The notes under the pieces were generated by a model that was not told where the DNA came from, made no database searches, and saw only the letters and a list, made by a program, of their open reading frames with translations. Below are positions 38,870 to 47,583 of a DNA stretch of 64,000 bases, piece by piece (positions within the stretch are counted from its first letter, which is position 1; each line of letters opens with the position of its first letter). This DNA comes from Niallia taxi (GTDB lineage Bacteria; Bacillota; Bacilli; Bacillales; Cytobacillaceae), in contig NZ_RZTZ01000018.1 in NCBI RefSeq assembly GCF_004005475.1, positions 1 through 64,000 on the forward strand. Reading direction: 5' to 3'. A program made the position numbers and the translations under genes.

Positions 38870-39360
38870 TCGTTGCTATTTGTGGGTAAGGAATATCAAT
38901 ATAAATCATCAGATCTTGAAATAAAAATTGTTGCATACGGAGTAGAGCAAAAAATGATAGTATTGTGATACTTGTTGTGACTGGCATAACATTTCATTTC
39001 ATCATTACAATGGCGAACTATAAAAATACTGAGAGGACATAATGTAGCATATAGAGTTGAAGTTTCGTTTTAAGACTTATATGTTGTAGGGAAAAAGAAC
39101 TTGTTGGGTTATGATTTTGAAGTTCTCGGTTCAGAAAACAGCATTAAATGTCTTATTAAGTGTCAAGGTGAACAGTATTATAAGGCTGTAGATGAGTTTG
39201 GTGGAGTCTAACAATATGAGTTTCAAGTAAAGAATGACGAATTAAACGGATTTATGCCTAGTAACATAATATACCTTTATTTGAAATTTCCTATATTTGT
39301 AATACATTCGAAAAGGAAATAGAATTTCTTAAAACAGCTAGAATTAGTTAATCACATATT
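38870..39360 (+). pseudogene. Unknown gene remnant
   Basis: Readable plus-strand blocks are MSLLFVGKEYQYKSSDLEIK near 38877 and LLGYDFEVLGSENSIKCLIK near 39099, then CQGEQYYKAVDEFGGV and YEFQVKNDELNGFMPS near 39220. Stops and shifts separate them. They look like one beta-rich small protein. The family was not recognised. Confidence 0.4.
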
Positions 39361-39476
39361 TTTCAACAAATGAGTAACTTAACTGCACTTGTCAAGTTGC
39401 ACTGAGAAAATGATTGTTGGATATCGGAAGAGAGCATAAAAATCTTATTATCGCTTAATTAATCTGGTAGTGAATA

Positions 39477-39518
39477 AGTCTAATCGCTTATATATAAGGG
39501 ATTAGACTCATTTTTATT
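39477..39518 (+). terminator. Rho-independent terminator
   Basis: AGTCTAATC (39477-39485) pairs perfectly with 39500-39508, followed by CATTTTTATT. It follows the pseudogene remnant at 38870. Confidence 0.7.
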
Positions 39519-39666
39519 ATTTCTTGAATCCAAACTAAGAAGGTTTAACGTCCATTTCCAACGTGTATTATTTAAGAGAGAAATGTTTCTTTATTAAGGA
39601 AGGATTGTTTAATAAAAACAACGAATAATTAGATAGAAAAATATCTAATGAAAGAGGATTTAAAGC

Positions 39667-40290
39667 ATGAATGATTGGATGTTAATGCCTCCAGCAAGTG
39701 AAAGGGAAATAACAATTGTTGAGGAGAAGATGAAGTTAAGATTACCTAATTCTTATAAGGATTTACTAAGAGATAATAATGGTTTGTCTGTTAATGGGAG
39801 AATATTAATTTATGGTACACAAGATATAATGGAGAGAAATGAAACTTGGGATATACAAGTATTTGCACAGGGTTATATTGCTATTGGTGACGATGGCGGT
39901 GGAAGAGTATTTCTTATGCACCAAGGTGATAATGAGACAAGGGTTTTAATAGTTCCTGGTGGGGATAAGGTTCACGAACATGCCCATTTGCTTACTTCAG
40001 ATTTTACTCAATGGGTTCAAAGTGGATTCTTAATTAATTTAGATGAAACTGAAGATGATGTCAACTGGTCTAAAAATTGTGAAGTAGTTTTAATAGACAC
40101 TATTGATGGTGGATTAAAGGATCTATTAAAAATTAAAAGATATTTTAGACTAGATATTGCAGCAGCCGACTTACTAAAGGGTTCAAAGAACCTCCCTTTT
40201 ATAATAGTAAAGGGATTTCCATATGGATTAGCAAACAAATTAGTTGGAAAATTGGAGAATATTAAAATAGAGCTCAGAGTTATGAAATAA
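39667..40290 (+). CDS. SMI1/KNR4 family protein with L7/L12-like C-terminal domain
   Basis: A 207-residue soluble protein; ATG follows GAGGATTT. Residues about 1-135 have the SMI1/KNR4 (SUKH) layout: PASEREITIVEEKMKLRLP, NSYKDLLRDNNGLSVNG, then YIAIGDDGGGRVFLM and the final FTQWVQSGF. Residues about 145-207 resemble the ribosomal protein L7/L12 C-terminal fold (LLKIKRYFRLDIAAADLLKG, then FPYGLANKLVGKLENIKIEL). SUKH proteins are often immunity proteins of polymorphic toxins; B. subtilis YobK is one. No toxin gene is beside it, so it may be an orphan immunity gene left after loss of the toxin, or have another role. Confidence 0.82.
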   Translation: MNDWMLMPPASEREITIVEEKMKLRLPNSYKDLLRDNNGLSVNGRILIYGTQDIMERNETWDIQVFAQGYIAIGDDGGGRVFLMHQGDNETRVLIVPGGDKVHEHAHLLTSDFTQWVQSGFLINLDETEDDVNWSKNCEVVLIDTIDGGLKDLLKIKRYFRLDIAAADLLKGSKNLPFIIVKGFPYGLANKLVGKLENIKIELRVMK

Positions 40291-40458
40291 AAGTTTCTTT
40301 GTGTTGAATTTGAACTTATTGTACTAAAGTGGCAGCTCCTGTAATAAGCGAAATCTTGTTTGTGTTAGAAAAATTGCAGTTTTGTGGTGGGAGGAATTGT
40401 AACCTAAACTGTAGAAGTAAGAATAACAAAGTGAATTAATAAGGAGGAGATTAATGTA

Positions 40459-40873
40459 ATGATTTTAAGAAAAACTGTTTTTTCTTCCACTATTATTCTT
40501 GTTTTCACATTAATCATAGTCACATGTTATCTAATTATTCTAGCCGTAAGCTCTGTGCATCAATTATTCTTTCCAATGGTTACATCTTTTGTTGAATCAA
40601 GAAATAATAAAGCAAGTTGGGAAAGTATAAGTTTTGATAATGAAAATGTCTTTACTTTCAATAGCTTTTTCTGGGATACGAATATTACTAATAGTGTAAA
40701 TAGTGTAGGAGAGATGATTTTTAAGGGTAAAAGATATATATGGGAATGTTGTATTAGATGAATTTAAAATAGTACCTAGAGAAAGTGTACACTTAGATTA
40801 TCTAAAAAATGATGAAAAATACTTTTTTGAAATTAAAGCTTCAAAAGGGAGAACATTTATAACCGTAACCTGA
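40459..40873 (+). pseudogene. Small membrane-anchored protein, frameshifted at an AT repeat
   Basis: A strong site (AAGGAGGAG) precedes ATG 40459. The first ~94 residues have one N-terminal membrane segment (VFSSTIILVFTLIIVTCYLIIL) and a polar domain (SWESISFDNENVFTFNSFFW). At the repeat (AT)4, 40734-40741, the frame is lost and stops at 40759-40761. In the next frame the protein continues NVVLDEFKIVPRESVHLDYL and FFEIKASKGRTFITVT to a stop at 40871. Restoring one AT unit would give a continuous protein of about 138 residues. This suggests a recent slippage mutation, or possibly phase variation. The family is not recognised. Confidence 0.6.
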
Positions 40874-41264
40874 GCGAAAAGAGACCTAAAGGTCTTTTGG
40901 ATGTGATAGTGGGTTAGAATTAGATTCTGAGATATATGTATGCAGAAAGAAGAAAAGAAAAGTACAAGTGTGTGATTCAATGCAATACACTTAAATCTTC
41001 ATGGCATTGTTCCAAGAAGGTTAATGCTTTTGGTATAGAAGTACTTATGTGATAAAGGGTAAGGATTATTATGTATGATGCGTTAAATATTTGAGGAAAA
41101 ATAATATTTTGAAAAAATAAAAGATATAAAAGATATAGGTGATGAAAGTGCTTTTCTTAAATAAAGAGGAAGTATATATTGATTATTCAATCGCAGACTT
41201 TCAAAGGTGAGAGATATTTTAAAAGAAAAGGGTATTAAATTTACAAACAAAACTGTTAACATTT
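40874..41264 (+). pseudogene. Unknown gene truncated by an IS element
   Basis: From about 41140 a frame reads MKVLFLNKEEVYIDYSIADF and, after a shift, VRDILKEKGIKFTNKTVNIW, where it is cut by the IS150-like left end at 41265. The upstream 200 bases hold only short frames. It looks like a small soluble protein gene disrupted by the IS. The family is unknown. Confidence 0.4.
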
Positions 41265-41336
41265 GGAGTTAGTATAGTTTTATGGACACCATTTAGTTAA
41301 GTCCTTACAATCTAATTTATGGAAGGATGTGTCCGT

Positions 41337-41669
41337 ATGGAACGTAATAACACAAGCAAAAAATACAATGAAGATTTCAAAAAAACAGTAGTGGATTTAT
41401 ATCATTCCGGTACCTCTGTGAAAGAACTAAGCAACGAATATGGCGTTTCTGAAGTGACTATTTATAAATGGATTAAGGATTTTACTCCTATTGGAACGGG
41501 AGAGGAATTCCTTATGCCTAAAGAGCTGGCTGCCATCCAAAAAGAGAACCTTCGTTTAAAACAAGAGATTGGAATCTTAAAAAAGGATGGCCAAATTTGC
41601 GAAAAAATAACCGATACAGAGCTTACCGATTTTATGGAGGAACAAAAAAATATTACTCGGTTCAAATGA
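41337..41669 (+). CDS. IS3-family OrfA, reading into the OrfB overlap
   Basis: A 110-residue product; ATG 41337 follows GGAAGGATG. It has an HTH_Tnp_1 domain (YNEDFKKTVVDLYHSGTSVK, then ELSNEYGVSEVTIYKWIKDF) and a leucine-zipper-like segment (LAAIQKENLRLKQEIGILKK). The end (ICEKITDTELTDFMEEQK) corresponds to the N-terminus of the OrfB at 206. Here the overlap appears altered by a short deletion, since OrfA runs on past the usual frameshift point. OrfA normally recognises the element ends; this copy cannot support transposition because OrfB is truncated. Confidence 0.75.
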   Translation: MERNNTSKKYNEDFKKTVVDLYHSGTSVKELSNEYGVSEVTIYKWIKDFTPIGTGEEFLMPKELAAIQKENLRLKQEIGILKKDGQICEKITDTELTDFMEEQKNITRFK

Positions 41670-42046
41670 TGTGTGATGTATTAGGTGTTCCAAGAAATAT
41701 CTATTACCATTCCTTACAGAAAACAGAGTCCACCCGTGAACCTGAAAATCCTGCAAAAACCCAGAAAATAATACATATCCATCAAGAGAGTAAGGAACGA
41801 AATGGAGCTCGAAAATACATTGGATACTCCAAAGCAAAAATCCGTTCGATCACCAAGAAAAAATACCGTCCGTACTCCATCGTGAAAAAAGTGATGGAAC
41901 GCAAGAATCTGTTAGATCAAGACTTCTCTACCACCACAATCAATGAGAAATGGGTCGCAGATATCATCTACATTTACACGGTAAGAGACGGATGGTGTTA
42001 CCTAGCTTCCGTAATGGATTTACATTCTAAGAAAACCATTACTTAA
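41597..42046 (+). pseudogene. Truncated IS3-family OrfB
   Basis: The frame gives QMMCDVLGVPRNIYYHSLQK, KIRSITKKKYRPYS, and TTINEKWVADIIYIYTVRDG with the first catalytic Asp, then stops at 42046 after DLHSKKTIT. The second Asp and Glu are missing. A 30-residue segment between ESKERNGARK and KAKIRS is also lost compared with the 206 copy. Confidence 0.78.
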
Positions 42047-42600
42047 TGATGGAGAATGATAATTAAAGCAAGATACGCTGATTATGGGGCGAATTAGAAA
42101 TGATTCGAAATAACACACACATTTCTGTATCAGCAATGTGTAGCGTCCTTCAACTTCCTATGTATCTTCTCCTACCAAGCTACTGTACGCGTCGGCAGTT
42201 TTAAACAAACAGGAGCCATTAGCTTTAATTGTAAGTGATTTAACATACGTTCCTATAGAGAAGAACGGCAATATGTAGGCTTATTTTTCGATTTTTTTCA
42301 ACCCTGAAATTATAGGGCAAAGTGCTGGTCGAAATAAGAATTCAGTCCTTGGGTATAGACCATTAGCCAGCATAAAAGGTAATTTACATACTGTAAAGCT
42401 GTTTCATACAGTTCGAGGAGAAGAGTTTGATCAATAACATAATTTCAGAAGAATTAGAAACATTTGGGATTCATCGAATCCCTGAGTTGAAAGGGATGTC
42501 CCTATGGTAACGTTATCGCTGAAGCGTTGTTCTAAGTATTTAAACAGAAATCGCGCAAATGGAGTAAACTTCACCTCTTTGGACATTATTTTATTATTAT
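42047..42600 (+). mobile_element. Second IS3-type remnant fused to the first
   Basis: Directly after the truncated OrfB the sequence reads LMMENDN, then NNTHISVSAMCSVLQLP, the OrfA-end/OrfB-start of the IS3 type at 17030. Degenerate OrfB C-terminal blocks (EELETFGIHRIPELKGMSLW) follow near 42450-42510. It ends before the CBO0543 gene. Confidence 0.65.
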
Positions 42601-42648
42601 GACTTTATGGGAATAATGTTTGTAAAAATAAAAAAGGGGAATTTAGCT

Positions 42649-43161
42649 GTGTATTTGTTTTTAGTTGTTGGTATTTATATTCTTTTCGCTAAAATATTTG
42701 TAGACTGGAACCGATGGAGGGAATTTTATCCCACTATTCAATTCTATATAATTTGCAATTTACTTTACAACTTTGTTTTTTATCAACATACACTATGGAG
42801 ATATAAGGCTGTGACACTGCCATGGCTAAATCATACGCTTATTGAAATCACGTTTTCATTCTTTATAATTCCCGTTGTGCTAATTATCTATCTTCAATAT
42901 TATCCAAGGAGGAAGAAGAGATTCATCTATATGGGAGTTTGGATTGCCTATTTTTCATTTATTGAAGTCCTATTTGAAAAAAAGGGTTTATTTATATATG
43001 AGAATGATTGGAACGTCTGGTGGTCTACATTATTCAACTTAATTACATTTAGCATCATACGAATTCATTATAAGGATCACTTAGTTGGTATATTGGTATC
43101 TATTCCAATTGTAATCATTCTCTTATTGTTTTTTCATCCATCATTACATGAATTGAAATAG
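42649..43161 (+). CDS. CBO0543-family membrane protein (copy 4)
   Basis: A 170-residue membrane protein. GTG 42649 is chosen because AAGGGGA lies eight bases upstream; an ATG at 42607 has no proper site and falls next to IS debris. Segments: VYLFLVVGIYILFAKIFV, a soluble loop with YPTIQFYIICNLLYNFVFYQ, then HTLIEITFSFFIIPVVLIIY, YMGVWIAYFSFIEVLFE, WSTLFNLITFSIIRI and a C-terminal VGILVSIPIVIILLLFF. This follows the CBO0543 pattern, including the conserved LPWLNHTLIE-F.F..P block. A 31-codon membrane ORF starts 11 bases after its stop, so the two appear to be translationally linked. Function is unknown. Confidence 0.72.
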   Translation: MYLFLVVGIYILFAKIFVDWNRWREFYPTIQFYIICNLLYNFVFYQHTLWRYKAVTLPWLNHTLIEITFSFFIIPVVLIIYLQYYPRRKKRFIYMGVWIAYFSFIEVLFEKKGLFIYENDWNVWWSTLFNLITFSIIRIHYKDHLVGILVSIPIVIILLLFFHPSLHELK

Positions 43162-43172
43162 GCGGTGATAGT

Positions 43173-43268
43173 ATGGATTCCCTATCTACTCCATTATTTT
43201 TAATTCTTCTATTAAGCATTTATATTTGTATGGCAATATATTTAATGAAATTGAGGAAAAAGAAATAA
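43173..43268 (+). CDS. Very small membrane protein downstream of CBO0543
   Basis: A 31-residue ORF (MDSLSTPLFLILLLSIYICM, then AIYLMKLRKKK) with one hydrophobic segment and a basic C-terminus. It starts 11 bases after the stop of the CBO0543 gene, preceded by GGCGGTGATAG. Position, ribosome-binding site and membrane-segment pattern support a real small gene. It recalls the small D-type subunits found next to some ger operons in size and topology only; no homology is claimed. Confidence 0.5.
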   Translation: MDSLSTPLFLILLLSIYICMAIYLMKLRKKK

Positions 43269-43595
43269 CTATGACATTACTTTGTAATAGTTTAAGAATG
43301 GTCAAAAAATACCATCAATCAAGATAGGAAAAAAGGGCATCTTGTCAAAAACTAATAAATCTTATTTTACGAAACCCCTTAAAATAGAAAAGTGGTTGAA
43401 AGATACTTACCTTAACTAAGCCTAGAAAAATAGGAAGAGGATATAGCGAAGGCTTTGAGATATTAATAATTAGAAGAGGATCGAAATCTGCTTTCATAAA
43501 TAAAATACAAATGTAGTCGTTAACCCCATTTGAATTTTTAATCTTTAAAGATCCTTTGTTAGTTCTTCAGAGATTCTATTTGAAGTGAAAATTAA
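43269..43595. other. Intergenic, no gene found
   Basis: Stops in all frames, no hairpin with a U-tract and no recognised element. Confidence 0.3.
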
Positions 43596-43599
43596 AGAA

Positions 43600-44640
43600 C
43601 CGTTCTTATTATAATTTAGTCAATTCTTCCAAAAACTTGAGATAGGTCCAAGATTCTGTTCCGCCTTTCGGTGGATATCGGAGAGGTCATCGGCAGTTTC
43701 TCCAATCCTTACTGCCGAAAGGATTGCTGTTACTCTAACTCATATTTTTATCCCATCAATTGGAGGTAGGTATTGATCCATAACTCTAGTCTGAACCTCT
43801 ATATCTACTGGGGTTTTGTCACTCTTCTCCATGATTTTGTGTTGCTGTTTAGTGATGTCTTCTTGAGAAATCCTACACATCACGAAAGGTATTGGCGCTG
43901 TACAGATTTTCGTCTATACTCTTCTCAAGTGCTAAGTGAACCCATTCCTTGTTTTCATAAGCAACTTTTCTAATTAGTGTAAATTGGTCTCAACGATAAG
44001 GTTCATAATCCTTGCTGACTTTATCTATGTAGTTTGTTTATCATGGGCAAGAAGGTCAATCTGTTCTTGCCTTAATAACTCGAGCGACTTGGACCGATTA
44101 CTGGGATGGTATCTAATCCTTGACTATTCTCCCTTTCTCTTGAGAGATAGAATGCTCTGTGAAGGGGCACAAATCTTCAGTACATAGTCGGTAATGTGTT
44201 TATAGACAATCGCCTGTCTAGTGTATATTCCGACAGGTACAGAATATCCATTCGATTAAGGAATGTACTGTGTTATCCTTACGGACATTCCTTGTTATAA
44301 TATCAGTATAGTTGCTCCCTCGGAAGATAGCGGATCAGAGATCTTTCGCAAGTGTTGCTTTACTAGGAGTAGGAGAAACACTTCGCAAGGTCTCTTTTTA
44401 GTTGTATTATGCACTTTGATGTTTTCGGTTTTTTCAAGCCACTTTAGGCTATGGTTGTTCCAATCTTACAGTGTAGAATACACTCGGTTCTTTCTCAACT
44501 TTTCCTTTGAATTCAGGTTCAGCTTACTACATAGATACACTCAAATTTCTTTGTTGGATATATTTTTGGAATCCGGTAGTCAGCTCTTCCACTAATATTT
44601 ATTATTTATACAACCTTATTTTACCTAGTGCAGCTAAATA
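43600..44640 (-). mobile_element. IS21-family remnant, minus strand
   Basis: The reverse complement matches parts of the 1797 element: the IstA C-terminal half (counterpart of 2700-3413) and the first codons of IstB (counterpart of 3444-3540, including DIHRKAEQ). Matches include the inverse of TCGATTTAAA-type IstA DNA near 44240 and of the CTCCAATTGATGGG end near 43755. The IstA N-terminus and most of IstB are gone. Plus-strand ORFs here are antisense shadows. Confidence 0.75.
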
Positions 44641-44689
44641 ACAATATAATAACTGTATATTATCTATTCTTAGGGAGCTTAAGTTTATA

Positions 44690-44990
44690 AAGTGGTTAAA
44701 ATGTTTTATTCTTATTTGTTTGATTTCCCTTTTAACGGGATTTTGGGTTGAAACGTGCTATCTGAAACATCTATTGTTACAGGAATGGTAGTTGACAATG
44801 GAGATTCATTTAAGTACAGATTAACCATTGAAAACAGCGGATGCAAGAGAAATTACAAACAAAAACAGCCTCCGGTTTTGCTCCATCTAATGTTACCACT
44901 TTGGAAGGTAATACAATTGGGGATATGGTTCATAAATTCAAATCTTGTTAAACCAGTTAACATTATTACTGAATTCAAGCGTTAAATTCT
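44690..44990 (+). pseudogene. GerC-family germination lipoprotein pseudogene
   Basis: The signal peptide KWLKCFILICLISLLTG is followed by FWVET, where the intact copy at 23158 has CWDRS; the lipobox Cys codon has become TTT (Phe). After a shift the frame reads LSETSIVTGMVVDNGDSFKY and RLTIEN, close to ITEVSIVTGMAVDKGENQKY of the intact copy. Another shift and the rest of the gene are lost by 44990. It is a dead paralogue abutting the IS21 remnant. Confidence 0.82.
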
Positions 44991-45119
44991 TTATAAAAAA
45001 GATGTCTGATTTAATGTTGACAATCCATCAGATTGGATAAGCCAGTACAAGCTTCATTACCGAGGTTGAACTCAGACTCTGAAAGGCTTTTTCTTAATCG
45101 GGATCGTAACTTTTAAAAG

Positions 45120-45390
45120 TTGTTGTACTTTATTTTTTCTTTGGGTAAGTTGGACATTTAAATACCAACGATCTCTCTTTACCGTTCTAAAAAGGGACTG
45201 TAAACCCTGCTTTTGCTCTTAAAGCGTAACTCCTTGCATCTGAAGGTAATTGTCTATACCATAAGTTTTTAACGGAATCACCATTTGTAGATGCAGCAAT
45301 CACTCTTTTCTTCATTCCTTCCTGATTTTTCCGGTTTCCCACATCACCTATGAGCAGCAGTAACGGGCTGCCTCATATTCTTAAATATTT
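45120..45390 (-). pseudogene. Unknown gene remnant, minus strand
   Basis: The minus-strand frame reads GDVGNRKNQEGMKKRVIAAS, then TNGDSVKNLWYRQLPSDARS and YALRAKAGFTVPF, a stop, then NGKERSLVFKCPTYPKKK. This looks like real former coding sequence on the same strand as the DUF3231 gene that follows at 45407. The family was not recognised. Confidence 0.4.
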
Positions 45391-45406
45391 TTTTTGTCGT
45401 AACACA

Positions 45407-46411
45407 TTAATTTTTATTAGCTAAATTTTCTCGATCTTCAGCTAGCGGCGGTTGCTCAAGCCAACCGTTTTTTATCAGTAGTTCTGCCCCGTCTTCAGCA
45501 TATAATCCTACCTCAGTCATAAGTTTAGTATATTTAAAAGCTAGATCCCTCCTCTGTGAAACAGATACACCAGCTCCATAATAACCAACTGCAGCCGATA
45601 TTAAAACAACAATATGATTTAACATCAATTTATCCGAAAAAGGAGGTATCGTTGAGTTTGTTACTTCTGATACCCATGAAGCAGGTGAAGCCAATCCTCC
45701 AATTGTTAAAATTGAGCTAAGAGTACCAAATTGTTTTTCGCAAACCTTTTTTCCTCTTTGAAAATAACCTTTTATTTCTTTTGTTTGACATACTTGTGCA
45801 AAACCAAGTTCTAACACAACTTTTACGATAATCTTTACCATATTGAAGCTTATGCCACTAATTTCAACAGCACTTAAAGGTCGCTTTTTTCCAAACCAAC
45901 CCGATAAATACCGCTGATTATTTACAAAATCAATTTCATTTGGTGTATTAATTCTTGGTGGTTTACTATAAATTCCCTTTTTTAACATTACAGTTGCAAT
46001 ACGTTTATATAATTCCATCGTTTCTGTATTACACTGAATAAAATATTCAATTTGGTCAGAACGGGATGAAGTTGCTATTGCACCAGCATATCCTGTTAAT
46101 CCAAGTAGGGTCATAACGTGCATATAGACTAACATAAATGTATCTGTAAAAAGGGCAGGAGCATTAACATGAACATCTTCTCTTACCGAGTATCCTTTTG
46201 GAACCTGGAATTTTTCTAGTTTAAAAAATTCTGTGAGTTTTTCAATATGAGATTCAGCGAGGCTACGTGCAAATTCAAGTATAACCTTTATTTCTTCATC
46301 TTTCGCCACTTGAATAGAGTGGGTAAGGATACATATAGATGATGAATCGTTCATATATTGAGTCCAAAGATTTGCTATTTCTGCTGATGTAAGCTCAACT
46401 TTATGTTCCAT
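45407..46411 (-). CDS. DUF3231 family protein (copy 2)
   Basis: A 334-residue protein; ATG at 46411 with CGGAGG six bases upstream. It has the same two-part helical layout as the 20902 product. The first half starts ELTSAEIANLWTQYMNDSSS and contains DVHVNAPALFTDTFMLVYMH and TSSRSDQIEYF; the second half starts PLSAVEISGISFNMVKIIVK and contains IPPFSDKLMLNHIVVLISAA and SQRRDLAFKY. It ends GAELLIKNGWLEQPPLAEDR. Identity with the 20902 copy is moderate by eye, indicating old duplication rather than recent copying. Function is unknown; ferritin-like/CotF-related fold and spore association are family-level inferences. It is divergent from the kinase gene at 46531, with 119 bases between the starts. 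Confidence 0.86.
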   Translation of the reverse strand: MEHKVELTSAEIANLWTQYMNDSSSICILTHSIQVAKDEEIKVILEFARSLAESHIEKLTEFFKLEKFQVPKGYSVREDVHVNAPALFTDTFMLVYMHVMTLLGLTGYAGAIATSSRSDQIEYFIQCNTETMELYKRIATVMLKKGIYSKPPRINTPNEIDFVNNQRYLSGWFGKKRPLSAVEISGISFNMVKIIVKVVLELGFAQVCQTKEIKGYFQRGKKVCEKQFGTLSSILTIGGLASPASWVSEVTNSTIPPFSDKLMLNHIVVLISAAVGYYGAGVSVSQRRDLAFKYTKLMTEVGLYAEDGAELLIKNGWLEQPPLAEDRENLANKN

Positions 46412-46433
46412 GAATTACCTCCGATTATATTGT

Positions 46434-46451
46434 ACATAATAGGTATTATGT
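46434..46451. promoter_or_regulatory. Palindrome upstream of the DUF3231 gene
   Basis: ACATAATA (46434-46441) and TATTATGT (46444-46451) form an 8-bp inverted repeat around GG, about 23 bases before the DUF3231 start and 80 before the kinase start. On the minus strand it holds CATAATA, which resembles a forespore sigma-G -10 element, but the matching -35 is weak. An operator is equally possible. Confidence 0.35.
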
Positions 46452-46530
46452 TTATTATGTCGCATTTTATCCATGGGAATGTTTAAAGAATAACCGAAAT
46501 ATTTTATAATGTTAAAAGGAGGGGTGTTAT

Positions 46531-47583
46531 TTGAGAATAGCAATAGAGGAACTTAATTTTCAGAAATTAATGGATAACAGCTTAAATTCCACTTTGGTAC
46601 TTGATAAAAGGACAATAGTTTATGCTAACTCGGCATGTATTAAACTATTATCATTAAATACTAAGGAAGATATATTAAATCAGAATTTCGATTTTTTCTT
46701 ACATCCGGATTTTCACTCTATCTGTAAAGATAGATTAAAACGTGTAGTGGAATATCAAGAAATTGCTCCTTTAATGGAACAGAAAATGATTCGATTGGAT
46801 GGAACCATAATTGACGTAGAAATAATGGCTACTCCCTATCAACATGAAAGAAAAATTGTATCTCATGTCATCATTAGAGATATTACAGAAAAAAAAGTGA
46901 TTCAAAAAAAAATAATGCAATCCGAAAAACTATCATTAATAGGAGAATTGGCTTCTGGTATTGTACACGAAATTAGGAATCCCTTGACCTCGATAAAAGG
47001 ATTTATACAGTTGTTAAAAATAGATTTTCCCAAAAATATATATGCTGATATTGTTCTTTCTGAGTTAGAGCAGATCGAGCAAATAACAAATGAATTGTTA
47101 TATTTATCTAAACCCAAAGAGACTATTTTTGAGTCTGAGGACTTAATCCAAATAGTTGAGGAAACTGTTAATTTATTCGGGACACAAGCCTTTAAAAATA
47201 ATATTGAAATTCTATTTGATAAAAGAGACTGTGAAGGAATAAACGTTTTAGGGGATAGATCTCAACTGAAACAGGTGTTTTTAAATCTAATAAAAAATGC
47301 AATAGAATCTATGGCGGAAAATGGGAAAATACATATAAGTGCAGAAAAAGATGTTAAACAGGTACATATTAGCATTAAAGATAGTGGCATAGGCATTCCA
47401 AGAAATCAAATTAAAAAAATTGGCCAGTCCTTCTTTACGAATAAAGCAGAAGGAACTGGTTTAGGTCTCATGGTAACATATAATATAATTGAAAGTCATA
47501 ACGGTAAAATTGAGGTTGATAGTGAAGTTGGGATAGGAACTGTGTTTACTGTCAAGTTACCATATGTAAAAAGGATATTATAA
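46531..47583 (+). CDS. PAS-domain sensor histidine kinase (soluble)
   Basis: A 350-residue kinase; TTG 46531 follows AAAGGAGGGG. One PAS domain (about residues 8-120, with TIVYANSACIKLLSL and VSHVIIRDITEKK) is followed by HisKA with the phosphoacceptor His146 in GIVHEIRNPLTSIKGFIQLL. The ATPase domain has an N box (NLIKNAIESM), G1 (DSGIGIP) and G2 (GTGLGLMV). No membrane segments are present. The HEIRNPLTSIKGFIQL sequence is typical of the sporulation kinases (KinA-E type) that phosphorylate Spo0F. No response regulator gene is nearby, which fits an orphan phosphorelay kinase. The signal is unknown. It is divergent from a DUF3231 gene. Confidence 0.9.
   Translation: MRIAIEELNFQKLMDNSLNSTLVLDKRTIVYANSACIKLLSLNTKEDILNQNFDFFLHPDFHSICKDRLKRVVEYQEIAPLMEQKMIRLDGTIIDVEIMATPYQHERKIVSHVIIRDITEKKVIQKKIMQSEKLSLIGELASGIVHEIRNPLTSIKGFIQLLKIDFPKNIYADIVLSELEQIEQITNELLYLSKPKETIFESEDLIQIVEETVNLFGTQAFKNNIEILFDKRDCEGINVLGDRSQLKQVFLNLIKNAIESMAENGKIHISAEKDVKQVHISIKDSGIGIPRNQIKKIGQSFFTNKAEGTGLGLMVTYNIIESHNGKIEVDSEVGIGTVFTVKLPYVKRIL

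Larger units (their letters stand above)
41265..42046 (+). mobile_element. IS3-family (IS150-like) element, 3' part lost
   Basis: The left end TGGAGTTAGTATAG (41265) and TGGACACC (41283) matches the right end of the 206 element in inverse. The orfA gene follows, then OrfB up to its first catalytic Asp, where it is cut at 42046. The sequence after 42046 belongs to another IS3 type. Confidence 0.8.

Noticed and set aside
43773-44595. Several plus-strand ORFs of 66-110 codons
   Set aside because: They are antisense to an IS21 istA remnant that reads on the minus strand; similar antisense frames exist opposite the istA at 2701-2937.
46440-46475. Sigma-G promoter for the DUF3231 gene
   Set aside because: The -10-like CATAATA is present, but the -35 region (GGATA) does not fit the forespore consensus well enough to call.
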